Origin: Prunella strophiata
Lineage: Eukaryota; Chordata; Aves; Passeriformes; Prunellidae
Direction: 5' to 3'
Length of the DNA: 64,000 bases
Assembly: GCA_036583965.1 (NCBI GenBank)
Contig: JAZBQD010000015.1
Coordinates: 22,597,310 to 22,661,309, forward strand
Within the stretch, counting starts at the first letter, position 1. Each line of letters starts with the position of its first letter. The notes beneath the pieces are model-generated. The model had not been told where the DNA came from and did no database searches. It saw only the letters and a list, made by a program, of their open reading frames with translations. This document shows positions 59,965 to 64,000 of the stretch, piece after piece. The position numbers and the translations under genes were made by a program.

Positions 59965-60150
59965 TGCAGACCTCCTCTGAGTTGATGGTGCTTCCCAGTT
60001 TGATACCATCAGCAAGTGCCACTAATATACTTATTTCTCTGTGTTAAAGCAATTAATGAGAACATTTTGTGAGATTAGTTCAAAAATATCTTTCATGTAT
60101 TCTGCCAATAACTTTTTTCCAGTCAATTTTAATACCAGTGCCAATTACCA
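59965..60150 (-). mobile_element. Ancient CR1-type LINE fragment
   Basis: Plus strand contains a run similar to the reverse complement of the CR1 region downstream of the RT core: gttgatggtgcttcccagtttgataccatcagcaag followed by caattaatgagaacattttgtgagattagttc. The usual form is 'agcttggtatcatcagcaag...gtcattaataaaaatgttaaacaagattggtcc'. Very diverged, so borders and even the LINE subgroup are uncertain. Confidence 0.5.
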
Positions 60151-61559
60151 TCTCTGTTTAAAGATTTTTTTTTTGCAGTTTCAGCACAAAAACTGTGCAC
60201 AGCATATTTGTACCAAAAAAAAAAAAAAAAAATCTCCCTCTTAGTGGTTTTGTAGCAGACAACAAGCATTTTGGGAGATTTTTCCTTGTTTCAAATATGC
60301 ATTGTGTCACAGAAGGAGGTATCACCTTCAGTCTGGTTTGATCCACTTTGTTATATCCATTTCATACACTATTCTATTTTATAGAGTTTCTCCCTGTCTT
60401 TTTTGATTCTTCTTTTCAAGATTTTCTCTAAAGTCTTGCACACTGTTGAAATATACCTAAGAAACCTGGCTTTTACAGAATCTCCTTTCCTTCTTTTTCA
60501 AACTTCTTCATCTCCACCTTGGAGGTGGAACCTTGCTGCTGGGCAGCAGAAAGTTATCCCCTAAAACTGCAGGATAGGGGTGTTGCAAAACTCAATTTAA
60601 ATCAGGAAACTCCTAAACTTAGCTTCCACCTAAGCTCAGAGCTCAGTGAGCATTTGTCCCTCCTTCCCCAGGATTCTCTGTCAATGTAACTCTTCAGCCA
60701 ACAAGCAGGGAAAAATGGCTGTTAACTTGCAGGTGTGGCATTTGGAAACATAGCATGCTTGAATTCCTTTATTCTAGCTGCAGTTGTGATTGAACAATGA
60801 CTTTGTGATGACACAAGAAAGAGTTAGCAGAACAAAAACCCAAGTTCTGCTTCAAGTATTTTTACAACTTTCTTTACACCACAGAACTGTGGAGGAAAAC
60901 ATCTCAAGGGTTGCTCTTTTTTTCCATTAGGTTGTCTGCTTGTACAGGTGTGTGCTGCTGTAAGATCTGAAAATCTCCATACATGAAAATGTGATGGTGA
61001 GATGGTCTGGAACTGAAACACTCAACCTGCCTGACCCAATGCTTGCAGGTTTATAACACAGTCACTTGCTAAACTGACAGTAACAGTCTGGAGTATGAAC
61101 ACCTAATACTATGAAAGCCAAAGATACAGTTTTCTCCCTGGTAGCTGGTTCACCTTGTCCTGGGGCAGTGTATATGAACTCTCTTCCTCAGCCCTTAGGA
61201 GAAGAGTCGAGTGGTCACAGTATCTACCCACCAAACAAATGCTGAATTTCACTTGTAATCTCCATAACAGAAGGCAGATCCAGCCAATTCTTTCCTACTA
61301 TTTTTTTTCCTGTAAGGATTTGCAAGATATCTTTAAAATTTAACTACTGATGTACCATTATTCTGCTAGAAAGCTGAATCAAGATCAATATTTGGAGTCA
61401 GAGAGAACAGAGCTGATATTTTTGGTGTGGAATCTTCTCATGGCCATCTGATTCCACCAGACTGCTGTCATGTTCATGGTATTACTGGACAATTCACTTA
61501 TAAAGGGACCTCACAGGGCTTTTAACTAAGCCTGTTGCTCCAAGAATGGTCAGCATGTT
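60151..61559. other. AT-rich DNA, nothing recognised
   Basis: No gene or named repeat seen; an 18-A run is at 60215-60232. Confidence 0.5.
60215..60232. repeat. Poly-A tract, 18 bases
   Basis: Uninterrupted run of 18 A; no retroposon body recognised. Confidence 0.9.
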
Positions 61560-62270
61560 GGGTCAGCCCAAAGAGCTCAGGAATTTATTCAGTCAGCTCT
61601 TGAAAACCTCTGAGGGTGGAGATTGTACAATCTCTTTGGGTAAATCGTTCCCCTGCTTGACTGGCCACATGGGGAAAAGATTCTCCTTTTACTCCATTGA
61701 AAATCTACTTTATTCAATTTCAATGTTATTTTGTCTCTTCCAGCTTTTCTGAGCTCTTCAGAGCTCTTCACGTGGGATCCCATCTATGCATTTCCTGAAT
61801 GAACCAAAGCCTGGTTTCCTGCAGCCTGGGATCTGTACCCAGCTGTTCCCCCTCCTCTCAGGATCTTCAAGTCCACTGGCTCATGGGCACTAAAATAGCA
61901 GCAGATGATACTGCTTTTCACAATGCCAACCACTTTCTTCCATGCAAATAGCAGATCTAGCTTTGCATCATTCCTGATAGGTCCTTTAGGTACCTCTGCT
62001 GAGAGGTGATCCCTGATTCTGTCCAGAAACCTCTCTGACTGTAGCATCTCAAATTGTTGCTCTTCCAGAAAATGTCAGGAGATTGAAATACCCTATAAAA
62101 TCCAGAGTCTGATCCAAGAAATTTCATGAGTTGTTTGAGGAAGGTTTTGGCCACTTTCTTACCCTGTTCAGGTGATCTGCAACACAATCCTACCAAAATG
62201 GCATCTTTACTCAGCATCTTTGACCCTGGCACACAAGCTCTCAGCCATCCCATCCCACACTCAGCTCATC
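61560..62270 (-). mobile_element. CR1 LINE copy with endonuclease remnant, internally deleted
   Basis: Two CR1 parts joined in minus orientation. The high-coordinate part (about 62250 down to 61790) translates on the minus strand to a decayed C-terminal endonuclease region. GLCCRSPEQG...FLKQL matches the 'GV.YRPP.Q....FF.QL' segment. SPDIFWKSN stands where the CR1 '(GDFN)YPDICWK.N' motif lies. RFLDRIRDHL...LDLLFAWKKVVG matches 'FLEC..DNFL...LDLLF.NREGLVG'. The catalytic GDFN and SDH positions are lost (VFQS and SAH read there). The low-coordinate part (61780-61560) is CR1 3' sequence (rev. comp. of 'aaaacctctgagggtggagattgtacaatctctttgggtaa'). The whole RT domain is missing between them. Dead element. 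Confidence 0.75.
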
Positions 62271-64000
62271 ATCCATCCCATACAAAAGCCCCATTTATTA
62301 AGACTGTTCCTTAACAAGATACACTCCTCTTCTGCATCTTTCCTGAAGAGCATGTTGTCATGAGAGCCTATCCCATCACATCTGAGTTATTCCAGTGATA
62401 CTGTAGCTTTGTAAATACATACAGAGCTTTACCTCTCTCTGCTTCTTTCCCAGGCTCTGTGCTTTGGTGTACCTATACACAAAATGACAGTTTTCAATTC
62501 TCAGAGAAGGAGGGAGGCCAGAAGAACTTGCCACCTCAGACTTTCAGAGGGCAAACTTTGGCCTGTTTAGAAGACAGGTTGAGACACCATATATTTTTTT
62601 TCCTTATACAAAGACACCTCTTTCTCTGGAGTTCACAGAACTCATTGCATTACTGTCCTGAAGTGCCAGCCATGCAGAATAAGGGCATGTACCACCACAG
62701 ACAAAGCACAGGGCAAAGGAAAGTGGACAAAGGTAAATAAGATCCATACACATGATTATGCAAAATGTTAATCCATTTCATTTCTTCTGATCTCAAAGAA
62801 GATGTTAGGCTATGAGGAGGAACCTGAATGAACTAAGATAATATATGTCCTTCAAAGAACTAATAAAAATATTGTGAGTCTGTTGTCTGTTTTGCACCTC
62901 CCAACATATTATTTCTGTTATTAGAATGTAGACCCTGTGCATACTTCTAACATCTCTGAAGCTAACCACAACATGAAGCAGATACTAGAGGATGTCCACA
63001 GATGGCAAAGGGATTTTAGTACCATGACTGATTTATACTGCCAAACAACACAACATGAGCAGGCTGATGGAGTAAGACTTTCATCATTGTAGACATGCTT
63101 GAGGCATAAATAGAATTATTCCCAATCTCAAATTAGAAATTTTGGGTCAATTGAACCTGATTTATTCCAATGTGGGGATTTGTTCAGAGTGACTAGTTTC
63201 TGTATCATCCTGCTCTATACATTAGAAAAAAATATTACCTGTTAATTTTTCTTTATATTTTTCCTTATTGATGCTGAATCTTTCTGACCAAGAAACACCA
63301 ATAAGTCTAAGGTCACTTAAGATTTGCTCCACTCTTTTGAGACAGAGTCCTTAGACAGACAGAATTTCTTTTCATGCAATTTATTTGCTGTGAAAAGGAA
63401 TGGAAGAGAGGTAAAGAAATGGGTCATAAAAAAGGTTGTTCTAGATTGTATCTGATCTGGAATTTAACATCTGGAAAGATGGAAAGTCAAAAGGCTCAGT
63501 TTTGCCTCTTTAGGTGTGGAAAAGTGAGTATGTTTTATAAATAACATGTTCTTTCACTTGAACAAAAAATAATAGCATGCTGTACGTGACATTCCTTCTC
63601 TGAATAGGTGAGAGTGACATGGGGGCAGCAACATCTGAACTGAAGAGGGAGGTGAATCAACTTCTGACTCTTCTTACCTATCACATAAACTGCAACTAGA
63701 GAGGTACAAATCAATCTGGACAGAATAACATCCCAGACAATTCAGTGGTTTATTGAATATGACCACAAAATGCATTTTGTTTTCCATTTTCTCAAAGATA
63801 ATAGAAATCAGACAGATGCACTTACCAGATACAGATTTTTGACCTGCCCATTTTATGCTTTTTGAAGGTAGTTTGGTTTTGTGTAAATTGCTTTTCTATA
63901 TCATTCCATAAAATTCTGTAGCATTCTGTTCTTCAAGGATTCTTGGTCCTACTAGCTAGGTCAGAAAGGTCCTGTTGGTGGCCCATCAGACAGTCTGGCA
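62271..64000. other. AT-rich DNA, nothing recognised
   Basis: No gene or named repeat seen to the window edge. The first 150 bases could extend the CR1 copy to its left, but the match is too weak to call. A GACAAAG|GTAAAT site near 62731 ends a short open frame without a clear acceptor. Confidence 0.45.

Overview
The window is 64 kb of AT-rich vertebrate DNA, and I could not find one convincing protein-coding gene, rRNA or tRNA in it. It is most likely from a bird, probably a songbird. The main interspersed repeats are CR1 LINE fragments in both orientations, several keeping the avian CR1 3' end with its ATTCTGTGAT-like tail. There are also two endogenous-retrovirus LTR-type elements, one of which ends in a TGTCCTGGTTTAAAGGACA motif that I recall (not searched) from songbird LTRs. 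Open frames here are short, rarely start in a good context, mostly overlap frames on the other strand, and match no protein family I recognise. I read the window as a gene desert or the inside of very long introns.

Layout. 1-13 kb: unique AT-rich sequence with a short CR1 remnant at 4.4 kb, a (TG)12 microsatellite at 7.5 kb, and two exon-like open blocks with splice-site-like borders (5828-6026 and 7956-8088). 13-20.6 kb: repeat-rich, with an old CR1 at 13.65-13.9 kb, a CR1 tail at 15.3 kb and two long minus-strand CR1 copies at 18.2-19.1 and 19.8-20.6 kb. 20.6-26 kb: unique sequence with a perfect 20-bp palindrome, an AT-rich tandem array, and an essentially complete solo LTR at 25439-26060 flanked by a perfect 6-bp target-site duplication. 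26-47 kb: mostly unique AT-rich DNA, including a 32-A tract, a CR1 tail at 40 kb, (CA)24 and a purine-rich tract with an odd CpG-containing core. 47.3-48.2 kb: the only strong GC-rich, CpG-dense island, which starts beside an LTR-like terminus and carries two closely spaced CTCF-like motifs. 48-64 kb: unique DNA with CR1 copies at 54.0-54.7, 55.6-55.8, 56.2, 60.0 and 61.6-62.3 kb. The last still shows the decayed C-terminal part of the CR1 endonuclease.

No genes here can be shown to work together. The functional candidates are non-coding: the LTR-associated CpG island, three to four possible exons, and a few AT-rich blocks that could be conserved enhancers. Each would need alignment or RNA evidence. 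Repeat and family assignments are from memory of family consensus sequences, not from a search.
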